The notes below the pieces were generated by a model, which saw nothing but the letters and a program-made list of their open reading frames with translations, was not told the origin of the DNA and searched no databases. A stretch of 46,934 bases of DNA from contig JAOAGO010000024.1 in NCBI GenBank assembly GCA_026415715.1, positions 1 to 46,934 of the forward strand, in the 5' to 3' direction. Within the stretch, counting starts at the first letter, position 1, and each line of letters opens with the position of its first letter. The translations under genes and the position numbers were made by a program. Shown piece by piece: positions 17,217-25,473 of the stretch. Origin of the DNA: Chitinophagaceae bacterium. GTDB taxonomy: Bacteria; Bacteroidota; Bacteroidia; Chitinophagales; Chitinophagaceae.

Positions 17217-17927
17217 ATGAAACTAAAAAATGCCTTTTTAGCCATTTTATTTTTACTTGTTTTGGCTTTTGTTTCTTGTACTAAAGAGGGGCCGCAAGGG
17301 CCTCCTGGACCGCAAGGGCCGGTAGGACCGCAAGGACCACAGGGACCGCAAGGACCGCAAGGACCACAGGGACCACAAGGACCACAAGGACCGCAAGGAC
17401 CACAGGGACCACAGGGACCACAAGGACCGCAAGGACCTCCGGGCACGGCAAATGTAATCTACTCTTCCTGGTTCTCATTCGCCGCATCCGATTGGACAGA
17501 CACGACAGTTTATGGTTTACTTGCCGCCAGGGCCATACGAAGCGCACCGGGATTAACTTCTGCCATATTTAATCAAGGCGTGGTTTTAAACTATTGGAAA
17601 ACAAGTAACCCTACAACAAATATTCATTTGTTACCTGTTACGATAAATTTCAGCAATATAAACAGCTGGGAAGAAGTAATTCCCTATCTTTCAACGGGAA
17701 AAATTACCTACATCTTTAGAAGGGTAAGTTCAGGAACTGTAGCTACCGGGGCATCATTAACCTCGCCCAACGAATTTCGTTATGTATTAATTCCGGGCGG
17801 AGTGGCCGGTGGCCGCGGTACCCATCCAGAGAAATACTGTGAAATTAACGGCAGGGTTTATACAGAATCTGAGTTAAAGGCGATGAGTTATTCTCAGGTA
17901 TGCCGGTTATTGAACATACCTGAATAA
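17217..17927 (+). CDS. Collagen-like lipoprotein
   Basis: A 236-residue predicted outer-surface lipoprotein. The signal peptide ends in a lipobox with Cys21 (AFVSC). After four residues a collagen-like tract of 17 uninterrupted Gly-X-Y triplets follows (residues about 25-75), nearly all Gly-Pro-Gln, with Gly-Pro-Pro near each end. The remaining about 160 residues form a globular domain with no family I recognise; it has a Cys pair (YCEI and VCRLL) near the C terminus. Bacterial collagen tracts of this kind form triple helices, so the protein may be trimeric and project from the cell surface. It stands alone, 74 bp after the preceding operon, and ends at a hairpin shared with convergent guaB. 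Confidence 0.85.
   Translation: MKLKNAFLAILFLLVLAFVSCTKEGPQGPPGPQGPVGPQGPQGPQGPQGPQGPQGPQGPQGPQGPQGPQGPQGPPGTANVIYSSWFSFAASDWTDTTVYGLLAARAIRSAPGLTSAIFNQGVVLNYWKTSNPTTNIHLLPVTINFSNINSWEEVIPYLSTGKITYIFRRVSSGTVATGASLTSPNEFRYVLIPGGVAGGRGTHPEKYCEINGRVYTESELKAMSYSQVCRLLNIPE
17289..17441 (+). repeat. 9-bp tandem repeat encoding 17 Gly-Pro-X triplets
   Basis: Seventeen consecutive 9-bp units of the type GGACCGCAA or GGACCACAG, with one unit each of GPV, and GPP twice. Third-position variation (CCG/CCA, CAA/CAG) is scattered, so the tract is not perfectly homogenised. A multiple-of-three unit means that gain or loss of copies would change protein length without breaking the frame. Confidence 0.9.
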
Positions 17928-17947
17928 TTCGTATCAAAAAATCGTTG

Positions 17948-17984
17948 GTAAAAGGGTGCGCATATAACATCGCCGCCCTTTTAC
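17948..17984 (-). terminator. Hairpin between the collagen-like gene and guaB
   Basis: GTAAAAGGG (17948-17956) pairs perfectly with CCCTTTTAC (17976-17984) around a 19-nt loop. The 3' arm overlaps the guaB stop codon. On the minus strand a run of six T follows about 6 nt after the stem, consistent with termination of guaB; no T run follows on the plus strand. Confidence 0.5.
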
Positions 17985-19474
17985 ATTCTGCTGTAATTAG
18001 GCGCTTCTTTGGTGATTTCCACATCGTGGGCATGGCTTTCCCGCATGCCTGCCTGTGTGATACGGATGAATCTGGCTTTTTGCAATTCCCTGATGGTTGC
18101 GGCCCCGCAGTAGCCCATTCCGGCCCGAAGTCCCCCGATAAACTGATAGACCACCTCGTGCACAAAGCCTTTATAGGCTACTCTTCCTTCAATTCCTTCG
18201 GGTACATATTTTTTGGAGTCGTCTTCCTGATGTTGAAAATAACGGTCGCTGCTGCCACTGGCCATAGCGCCGAGCGAACCCATGCCGCGGTATTCCTTAA
18301 ATTTTCTGCCTTCGTAGATGATGGTTTCACCCGGACTTTCTTCAGTGCCTGCAAAAATGCTGCCCATCATGACGCAATCGGCGCCGGCGGCCAGGGCTTT
18401 CACCATATCGCCGGTATATCGGATGCCTCCGTCGGCAATGAGCGGAATATTTTTTTTCTGCAAGGCCTTTTTAACATTCATTATGGCTGTCAGCTGGGGC
18501 ACCCCGGCTCCTGCCACAATCCGGGTAGTACAAATAGACCCCGGACCGATACCTACTTTAATGGCATCGGCGCCGGCTTCGGCCAGCGCCAAAGCGCCTT
18601 CGGCAGTGGCTACATTCCCGGCCATTAACCGAAGGTTGCGAAAATTTCTTTTGATTTTTTTCAACGCCGAAAGAACGCCTTCGCTGTGTCCGTGTGCTGA
18701 GTCCAGCGCAATGATATCGGCGCCTACCTGTTGCAGTGCATACACTCTGTCCAGATAATCAGACGTAATACCAACGGCTGCGCCTACCAGCAGCCGTCCG
18801 AAGTTGTCTTTAACGGCATGGGGATAACTGCGCAACTTTAAAATATCACTGTACGTAAACAGGCCTTTTAACTTTCCTTCTTTATCTACTATCGGCAGTT
18901 TTTCTACTTTGGTTTTTTTGAATAATTCTTCCGCCTTTTTCAGATCGGTTCCTTCGGGTGCGGTAAAAAGATTTTCTTTGGTCATCACTTCGCTCACCTT
19001 GCGTTGCATATCTTCTTCAAAGCGGAGATCGCGGTTGGTCAGGATGCCAACCAGTTTGCCCTGGCGATTCACAATGGGGATTCCGCCGATTTTATTTTCC
19101 CGCATCAGCCGCATGGCTTCGCCGATGGTGGCATCGGGATAAAGCGTAATGGGATCTATAATTAATCCGCTTTCGCTCCGTTTTACTTTTCTTACCTGTT
19201 CGGCCTGCTTTTCAATGGTCATGTTTTTATGCAAAATGCCGATTCCGCCCTCTCTGGCTAAGGCAATGGCGAGGGCCGCTTCCGTAACCGTATCCATGGC
19301 GGCCGACAGCATAGGGATATTTAGCGTAATATCCTTTGTTAATCTGGTGCGTATATCAACCTGACGAGGATGTACCTTGCTGTAGCCCGGCAAAAGAAGC
19401 ACGTCGTCGAAGGTTAATCCTTCTTCAAAGGAACCGGACGGTGATGAATTTCGGAAAATCTTTTTTGATGCCAT
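17981..19474 (-). CDS. guaB: Inosine-5'-monophosphate dehydrogenase
   Basis: A 497-residue IMPDH that oxidises IMP to XMP, the committed step of GTP synthesis. The N terminus [14 protein letters not shown] is typical; two CBS domains occupy about residues 95-220 ([16 protein letters not shown] is in the second). The TIM barrel has the NAD/IMP site [10 protein letters not shown], the catalytic Cys near residue 315 in [15 protein letters not shown], and the flap region with [17 protein letters not shown]. The start at 19474 is the ATG two codons after a TTG; it is preferred because the -7 promoter box lies 3 nt upstream, which would exclude the TTG. The gene is intact and the length is normal for bacteria. 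Confidence 0.95.
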   Translation of the reverse strand: MASKKIFRNSSPSGSFEEGLTFDDVLLLPGYSKVHPRQVDIRTRLTKDITLNIPMLSAAMDTVTEAALAIALAREGGIGILHKNMTIEKQAEQVRKVKRSESGLIIDPITLYPDATIGEAMRLMRENKIGGIPIVNRQGKLVGILTNRDLRFEEDMQRKVSEVMTKENLFTAPEGTDLKKAEELFKKTKVEKLPIVDKEGKLKGLFTYSDILKLRSYPHAVKDNFGRLLVGAAVGITSDYLDRVYALQQVGADIIALDSAHGHSEGVLSALKKIKRNFRNLRLMAGNVATAEGALALAEAGADAIKVGIGPGSICTTRIVAGAGVPQLTAIMNVKKALQKKNIPLIADGGIRYTGDMVKALAAGADCVMMGSIFAGTEESPGETIIYEGRKFKEYRGMGSLGAMASGSSDRYFQHQEDDSKKYVPEGIEGRVAYKGFVHEVVYQFIGGLRAGMGYCGAATIRELQKARFIRITQAGMRESHAHDVEITKEAPNYSRM

Positions 19475-19477
19475 GTG

Positions 19478-19485
19478 CAAAGATA
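19478..19485 (-). promoter_or_regulatory. -7 promoter box almost touching the guaB start (leaderless candidate)
   Basis: The minus strand reads TATCTTTG, an exact TAnnTTTG match, then CAC and the ATG of guaB. Transcription from this box would begin at or within a base or two of the A of the ATG. No clear TTG -33 element is present. Confidence 0.5.
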
Positions 19486-19557
19486 GGGGTTGGAACGAAT
19501 TAATTGGGTTGAAGATTCAGATAGTATTAACTCTGATTTACTACGCGGGGCGAAACG

Positions 19558-19575
19558 CAGCTTCAGAGAAAGCTG
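19558..19575 (-). terminator. Possible hairpin downstream of tRNA-Ser
   Basis: On the minus strand, directly after the tRNA, CAGCTT pairs with AAGCTG around a 6-nt loop. Flanking AAAC and GTTT can extend the stem with one bulged base. There is no long T run, so termination is only possible. Confidence 0.3.
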
Positions 19576-19579
19576 TTTG

Positions 19580-19668
19580 CGGAGAGTCAGGGATTCGAAC
19601 CCTGGATCCGCCTTACGGCAGATAACGGTTTTCGAGACCGCCCCGTTCGACCACTCCGGCAACTCTCC
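19580..19668 (-). tRNA. tRNA-Ser (anticodon CGA)
   Basis: Read on the minus strand this is a class II tRNA of 88 nt plus discriminator. Acceptor arms GGAGAGT and ACTCTCC pair over 7 bp. The anticodon stem GCGGT/ACCGT encloses the loop CTCGAAA, giving anticodon CGA (codon UCG, Ser). A long variable arm with CTGCCGTAAGGCGG is typical for Ser. The T arm has CAGGGTTCGAATCCCTG. The discriminator is G, as expected for Ser, and the 3' CCA is not encoded. No integrase or repeat indicating an attachment site is adjacent. Confidence 0.95.
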
Positions 19669-19684
19669 TTGGTTTGCAAAAATA

Positions 19685-19724
19685 AAAAACGTTCGTCACA
19701 GGCTTTTCTGTTTCGAACGTTTTT
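19685..19724 (-). terminator. Rho-independent type terminator after the alpha-2-macroglobulin gene
   Basis: AAAAACGTTCG (19685-19695) pairs perfectly with CGAACGTTTTT (19714-19724) over 11 bp with an 18-nt loop. The stem carries A and T runs on both sides, so it can act in either direction. It lies 18 bp after the stop of the large minus-strand gene and before tRNA-Ser. Confidence 0.7.
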
Positions 19725-19742
19725 CTTACCGGAGAAAAAAAA

Positions 19743-22700
19743 TTACTGAACGATGCGAATCAGTCCCGCGCCGTGATAGGAATGATATTCGCCGTTGTAC
19801 ATGGCATCGGCGCTTACCGGCCCCATTTTATACACACCGGGTGATACGGCCCTTACGGCATAGTAATACGTTTGCCGCGGTGTATAGGCATTTACAAAGA
19901 AATGAATTCTGTCATCCCTCACATCCAATGCTTCGGGAGTATGGGCATCTTTGATCCATTCCATGCCCGGAATTTCTTTGGTTCTGGGATTTTCAATTTC
20001 AAATCCGGCGGGCAACAAATCCGTGATTACAATATTTTCTACCGGTGTATTAAAACTTTTTTCCAGTGTGATACCGACGATGATAAGTTCGTTTTGTTTA
20101 AATGTATACCCCTGAATTGCCTTTCCGTAGCGGTCAAAAAACATTTTTCGCACTTTCAGATAACTGTCTTCTTCTTTGTAAGCGCCGGAAGAACTGATGC
20201 CCTCCGCATTCCAGAAGTAGTAGATTTTTCCCTTTCCTTTGGTGAGAATTTCCACTTCTGTACTGCCTAAACTATTCTTATCTCCTTTCCAACTTTTTTC
20301 ATCGGCTTTACCAATCGTTTTTCCGTTCACCCGAATTTCTGCCGTAACATCGGATTGTGATACGGCGCGGGCATGTTTTCCCAAAGCCAGAAAGGCAAAG
20401 GAACGCTCCTGTGTACTCAGCCAGGTCCTTGACTTCAGTTTCTGAGCCACATGTTTCACCATTACGGGAATTTGCGGGTTGGAGGGGTCGGTATCGAGCA
20501 ATACATTCAGCGCCAGCGCTTCGTCTCTCACGTCTGAATAAAAGCTGCCTCCGGTTTGGGGTACCGACTTTTCGCCGCTGAACGATGCAGGCAGCATGGC
20601 CTGAAACGATCGCCGGTCGCCGGCCAAAGCATAAGTAGCAGCCAGCAGATACCGGCTGTCCAAAGCCAAAAGGGAATTATTGGCCTTGTAATAATTCATG
20701 GCGGGAATGTTTGAGCGATTGGCAAGCGCCAGCACGTACAGGCTATAGGCTACTTCTTTTGGCGCAATTTTTTTATTCTGATTTCTGTTGTAATAATAAG
20801 TTACGGTTTCCCGGTTTCTTAGTCGTTGATTCAGATAATTCAGCATGGAAGATAAAAGGCTTTGCTCCACGTCAAAGCCGGCCTTCTGCGCTTCAAGTAA
20901 AAAATGAGCGGCATAGGCGGTAGTCCACCAGTCTTCTGTTCCGGTGCCGTCCCAAAGTGTAACGGCGCCATTGTACAATTGCCGCATTTTAATGATGCGG
21001 ATGGCTTCCACTACGTTCTGATTGGCAATGGCAGCATTCTGAATATTTTTTTTCCGGATTAATTCAGAAATATCACTGTAATACAGTTGCGGGAAGGCCG
21101 AGGAAATCACCTGCTCGGTACAACCGTAGGGATATTCCATCAGGTATTTCATTTGTTCGCCAAGTTCTACAATCGGCGAACGGCTTACCACCAGGGTGTA
21201 GTTTACGCTTGAGGGAATAAAATCCATCAGGTTTATTTTTATTTTTTGTGATGATCCGCCCTCGATTGACCCGCTGCCGCTTAGTTGTTGTAATGTGGAA
21301 GGGGGGCGTACCGCGATTTCCGTTATTTCAGAAAACTTCTCGCCTAGCCCGTTCACCGTGACGGTAATTTTTCCGGTATTGATTTCGGGACTGGCAGCCA
21401 TACGAAAAACAACACGTCCTTCCTTTTTTGCGGCCAGTTGCAAGGAAGAATGTTGGGAACCGATAATCTTTACCGGACCTTCTGCAGAAACAGTGGTAGA
21501 AACAGAAGCCGTATTTGCGGTGGTGTTGGTTAAGGTAACCGGTACAGTGACGGTATCGCCCGGGCTCAGGAAGCGCGGCAAGGCAGTGCTGATAACAATC
21601 GGATCGGCTACCGTGATGGTAGCATCTGAAGCGCCAAACCGGTTGCCTTTGTACGATACAGCCATCAGGCGCAACTCGCCGTTGAATGCAGGAATATCCA
21701 GATCAAACTCTGCCATACCGCTGCTGTTTGCTTTGCGGATGCCGCTCCAGTAGCTCACTAATTTTACCCTTTTGGCCGGCATGGGGTTTACCCTTTTTTC
21801 CATATCGGCGTAACCGTCGCCGCCCGTACTGCTGAGCCGGCTACGTACTTCTTCAAACAACAGAGGATAGATATCGTAAGGCGTAACCTGCAAAGCTTTT
21901 TTGCTATAGAAATAATTATACGGATCAGGTGTTTTAAAATCTGAAATCTGCAGGATTCCGTTATCCACGGCAGCCAGGGTTATCAGACTGCCCGGCGCCC
22001 CCTGCACTGTTACCTTTTGCCTGGTTTTGGAACGCGAAATCTTAGGCGCCGAAATTTGTACGGGAATACGCCTGTTTTTTTCTTCCACTTTTACATTTAT
22101 AAACCCATGGGCTACGGTCAGCGGCATATCCGAAAGTTCATGCGGCTTTATGAGCGTAGCGGTGATATAGACATTAGGTACATGTTCGCCGGAAAGTTTA
22201 AACTCCGTTTTGGCAGTGCGATTCACTACTTCCAGATATTTATAAGTAATAACATTTTCCCGCTCCAGCGTTACGAGCAGTTTGCCATTGAAGGGTGTTT
22301 TAAATAAGGCTTCCACGGTTTCGCCGGTATAATATGCTTCTTTGTTCAGTGAAATTTCTATATTTCCTTCCCGGTTCACTTCAAAAGCATTATTATTGCT
22401 CCAGCCCCCGTAGCTGTAAAATGTTTTTCTGACATAGGGATTGGCATCCGGCAAAGACACCTGTAATTCATAATCGCCCGGCGAACGGGGCGTGAAACTG
22501 TAAACCGTATTTGCTCCTACAATGATTTGTTGCTCATCGGCTACCCGGGTTTCGCGTTGTGATTCATATCGGTAATAGCTGCCGCTTTTAGCCAGTACGG
22601 TTCGGTATTCCGTTTTCAGAATTTTAATTTTAGCCGGTGACGAGACAGGATTTCCGTCTTTATCCAAAGCCATCAGCTGAAACCGGATTGGGCGGTTGAG

Positions 22701-25157
22701 CGCATAATAATAATTCCCGTCTTTTTTAATTCCCAGAAATACATCCTGAGTGTAAATATTTTTCCGGATGATGCGGTTTACCGGACGGCCCGTTTCATCA
22801 AAAACTGTAGTATAGAAGCCGGCCTGCAAAAGACCGTTGTTTTTATATACAGGGGGAACTTCAAAAAGAAATGATGCATTTCCCGATTCATCGGTCATTC
22901 CTTCCTTAATTTGCTTTTCAAAAGCCATATTCTGATCGGAAAGTGAAAAATCATAATCTTTATATTTTTCGGGTTTAAATTCCAGTGGCCTGATGACAAT
23001 TTCGGTTTCATATTTTCTTCCTGAGGCCGGAGGGCCGAAGAAGTTTACGGCGTTGATTTTTAATTCTGCCTTATCGCCGGGGCGCAAAAAGGCTTTATCC
23101 ATTTCAGCATTTACCCGGATGCGATCGGGCATAAATTCTTCTACGGAAAAATTACGGGAAGCGAGCAGTACATCGTTTGAAGTGAATACTTCCAGTGTAT
23201 AGGTGCCTGTAATGGCCGACAGGGAAAGAGGCATAGCGGCTTCCAGAGAACCTTCCTCATTCAGCGTTTTGCGAAGCGTTTTCAGTTCTTTCCCGTTGGG
23301 CAACAGAAATCGAAGTTTTAGTGGCAGTTCTCCCGGCGACTGAAAGGCGGCGTCACGAAGAATTACGGAAAACAAAATGGTTTCGCCCGGCCTGTACACG
23401 TCTCTTTCGGCATATACAAAAGCATCTAATCCGGCCGCATTGCGGCGTTTTCCACCCACATCAAATCGTGAGGTATTTACGCGACTGTTGTTAAATATCA
23501 TGAAATTAAAGTCATCTGTCGTTTTGGCTACAATCATCGCCGGCTTGAAACCGCTCGGTAAATTCGGATTAAGGTTTAATACGGCTACCCCGTCATTATT
23601 GCTTTTGCCAACGGCTAAAAGCTGATTGTTTGCGCCATAAACGGCAAGGTTTACCCCGGCTACGGGCCCGGTATTTTTTAAGGAGTTTACAAACACATGG
23701 ATGTTTTCTTTTCCCTGGCGGGCAATAAGTCCCAGATCGGAAACGGAAATAAAACGACTGTCTCTTAACCAGTAATCTTCGGTGGAACGAACCATAATGT
23801 GATAGATCCCTTTAAATTCGGGAAGCTGATCTTCTATCTGTGAGAGATTCAGCAACCGTCCGGCGCCGCTTTTGGGAAGCGATCGGGTATTCAGTTTTTT
23901 CTCGTAAATCACATCCCCCGGCGTTGTATAGACATAATCAGAGTAACCTTCTCCCTCTTCAATGTAAGGGGTTTCATAGGTTTCTTCCTGGTCAGTTTCC
24001 TTTTCCTGCGGATAATATCCGCTTTGTAGGGCATTCAGCAGATTATTTTCATAAATTTTAGAAATGACCACTTTCACTTCAGGAACGTTTATCACCTTCA
24101 CTTCCAGATTTTGGCCTCCTTTGCGGGAGAGATACATGGCATTTTTGCTGGTAAACCGGATGGAGGGTTCCAGTTCGCCAAAAGCAATTTGATGATGATA
24201 CTCTTCTCGCAGTTGTCCGCCCAGTTTTCCCCGAAGTCCCTTTAAAAGGGTGAGGTTGAAAGATCGTTCCGTGTCGAATTTATCGCTGCGGATCACAAAA
24301 CCGTAATCGGTAATCTCGGCCTGAAAAGGAATTTCAGGTTCTATTTTGATATAAGGTTTCGGATTTTCACCACTGAGTTGTTGGCTGGTATAAACTTTTA
24401 TCATACCTTCCGTGCCGTCATGCTCCGAAGCCAGCGATTGAACGGTTAAAGTGTAAGGTGAAGGAAGCGTGATGGTTTGCCGAATGTCTTCTTTCGTTTC
24501 TGTATTTCCTTTTTCGGGTTTTAATCCTTTATTCAGTATCAATTTCAAGTCATATTCCTTATCTTCCGTTTTTATATTCTGCAGGCGCAGTGAGATTATA
24601 TTATCGGCTTCCGCCGTAATAATGTTGAAAGCCGGTCGTACGTTTTCTGTTTCAACAGTTAATTTGTTTTTTAATTTTCCGGGGTCAACCCGATAGTTGA
24701 ACAGCAAATCCAGTTGCGGTACGGCAGTGGCGCTGCTTTCACCTACCCAAATCACACGGGAGTCATTCAGCTGCAGAAGTGGGGTATGAAAACTGATGTT
24801 TCCGGCGCCTTTGATGTTATTAAATCCGCTGTAACGCAATACAGCGCTTCTGATTTTAGCTCTGTAAGTGGTTGCCGGGCTGAGCGGCTCGGCAGGAGAA
24901 AAAACCAACTCATCGGGCGCCTGCCAGCGAAATTTTCCTTTGATAGCCGGTTCAAAAGAAATATACTCCGTAGAATCCCAGGCCTGTAATAGCGAATCGC
25001 TGACCAACGAATGGCTGAACCGAAACACCAGATTGCCCAGCAACGGCACTTCTCCCCGGGCATTGGTTTTTACTAATGATACCTGTTTTCTTTTACAGGA
25101 GGAGAATAAAAAAAATCCTGCCATCAGCAGGAGGAAGTATTTATGTATATGTTTCAT
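19743..25157 (-). CDS. Bacterial alpha-2-macroglobulin family lipoprotein (thioester type)
   Basis: A 1804-residue predicted lipoprotein with signal peptide and lipobox at Cys21 (FLFSSC). Internal organisation matches large bacterial alpha-2-macroglobulins: N-terminal macroglobulin-like beta domains; an MG2-type domain with AERDVYRPGETILFSVILRD near residue 585; the A2M central region with SYWSGIRKANSSGMAEFDLDIP near residue 1135; and a thioester domain with YPYGCTEQ, Cys near residue 1346. CxEQ is the thioester signature, so it should trap proteases covalently. The last 200 residues resemble the receptor-like end with TDLLPAGFEIENP. Such proteins guard the periplasm and are commonly paired with penicillin-binding protein 1C; pbpC is divergent next door here. 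No frameshift is seen. It ends at a strong hairpin before tRNA-Ser. Confidence 0.93.
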   Translation of the reverse strand: MKHIHKYFLLLMAGFFLFSSCKRKQVSLVKTNARGEVPLLGNLVFRFSHSLVSDSLLQAWDSTEYISFEPAIKGKFRWQAPDELVFSPAEPLSPATTYRAKIRSAVLRYSGFNNIKGAGNISFHTPLLQLNDSRVIWVGESSATAVPQLDLLFNYRVDPGKLKNKLTVETENVRPAFNIITAEADNIISLRLQNIKTEDKEYDLKLILNKGLKPEKGNTETKEDIRQTITLPSPYTLTVQSLASEHDGTEGMIKVYTSQQLSGENPKPYIKIEPEIPFQAEITDYGFVIRSDKFDTERSFNLTLLKGLRGKLGGQLREEYHHQIAFGELEPSIRFTSKNAMYLSRKGGQNLEVKVINVPEVKVVISKIYENNLLNALQSGYYPQEKETDQEETYETPYIEEGEGYSDYVYTTPGDVIYEKKLNTRSLPKSGAGRLLNLSQIEDQLPEFKGIYHIMVRSTEDYWLRDSRFISVSDLGLIARQGKENIHVFVNSLKNTGPVAGVNLAVYGANNQLLAVGKSNNDGVAVLNLNPNLPSGFKPAMIVAKTTDDFNFMIFNNSRVNTSRFDVGGKRRNAAGLDAFVYAERDVYRPGETILFSVILRDAAFQSPGELPLKLRFLLPNGKELKTLRKTLNEEGSLEAAMPLSLSAITGTYTLEVFTSNDVLLASRNFSVEEFMPDRIRVNAEMDKAFLRPGDKAELKINAVNFFGPPASGRKYETEIVIRPLEFKPEKYKDYDFSLSDQNMAFEKQIKEGMTDESGNASFLFEVPPVYKNNGLLQAGFYTTVFDETGRPVNRIIRKNIYTQDVFLGIKKDGNYYYALNRPIRFQLMALDKDGNPVSSPAKIKILKTEYRTVLAKSGSYYRYESQRETRVADEQQIIVGANTVYSFTPRSPGDYELQVSLPDANPYVRKTFYSYGGWSNNNAFEVNREGNIEISLNKEAYYTGETVEALFKTPFNGKLLVTLERENVITYKYLEVVNRTAKTEFKLSGEHVPNVYITATLIKPHELSDMPLTVAHGFINVKVEEKNRRIPVQISAPKISRSKTRQKVTVQGAPGSLITLAAVDNGILQISDFKTPDPYNYFYSKKALQVTPYDIYPLLFEEVRSRLSSTGGDGYADMEKRVNPMPAKRVKLVSYWSGIRKANSSGMAEFDLDIPAFNGELRLMAVSYKGNRFGASDATITVADPIVISTALPRFLSPGDTVTVPVTLTNTTANTASVSTTVSAEGPVKIIGSQHSSLQLAAKKEGRVVFRMAASPEINTGKITVTVNGLGEKFSEITEIAVRPPSTLQQLSGSGSIEGGSSQKIKINLMDFIPSSVNYTLVVSRSPIVELGEQMKYLMEYPYGCTEQVISSAFPQLYYSDISELIRKKNIQNAAIANQNVVEAIRIIKMRQLYNGAVTLWDGTGTEDWWTTAYAAHFLLEAQKAGFDVEQSLLSSMLNYLNQRLRNRETVTYYYNRNQNKKIAPKEVAYSLYVLALANRSNIPAMNYYKANNSLLALDSRYLLAATYALAGDRRSFQAMLPASFSGEKSVPQTGGSFYSDVRDEALALNVLLDTDPSNPQIPVMVKHVAQKLKSRTWLSTQERSFAFLALGKHARAVSQSDVTAEIRVNGKTIGKADEKSWKGDKNSLGSTEVEILTKGKGKIYYFWNAEGISSSGAYKEEDSYLKVRKMFFDRYGKAIQGYTFKQNELIIVGITLEKSFNTPVENIVITDLLPAGFEIENPRTKEIPGMEWIKDAHTPEALDVRDDRIHFFVNAYTPRQTYYYAVRAVSPGVYKMGPVSADAMYNGEYHSYHGAGLIRIVQ

Positions 25158-25473
25158 ACCTGTTTTTTTGAATAATGGTTAAGGTAAATATTTTATTTGG
25201 ATAAAACTTTTTTTTAAAAAATAAAACTTCACATTCAGGGGGGCATACGTTATAATTGTTACGGAACGAGGGAAAATTTTTAAATCCATTCTAAGTTATA
25301 AGGCTTTCTCAAGTATCGGTTTGCGGTTAATGATAAATATTTGTTAAGTTTAAACCACAGGATTTTTGCCAATGCAAGAAGAGTATCAAATTCGGAATTT
25401 TCTGTTTATATTGGAACCAGGCTTTTTTATAACGGTTTGTATTCAGCGAATAACAGAACCGTATTAATGTCAA
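25158..25473. other. AT-rich divergent spacer between the A2M and pbpC genes
   Basis: This 316-bp spacer must carry promoters for both genes. I see long A/T runs, but no exact TAnnTTTG box at a suitable place on either strand and no hairpin worth naming. Short ORFs here have no protein character. Confidence 0.5.

Noticed and set aside
17289-17441. Short tandem repeats that might suggest a CRISPR array
   Set aside because: The units are 9 bp with no spacers and lie inside a coding frame; no cas gene is present.
17210-17446. Minus-strand open frame rich in Gly-Pro-Cys triplets
   Set aside because: It is the antisense of the collagen-like tract; a 9-bp repeat leaves all frames open. The plus frame has a signal peptide, lipobox and a globular domain.
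19580-19668. tRNA-Ser as an integration site for a mobile element
   Set aside because: No integrase, no repeated tRNA 3' end and no foreign-looking genes are adjacent.
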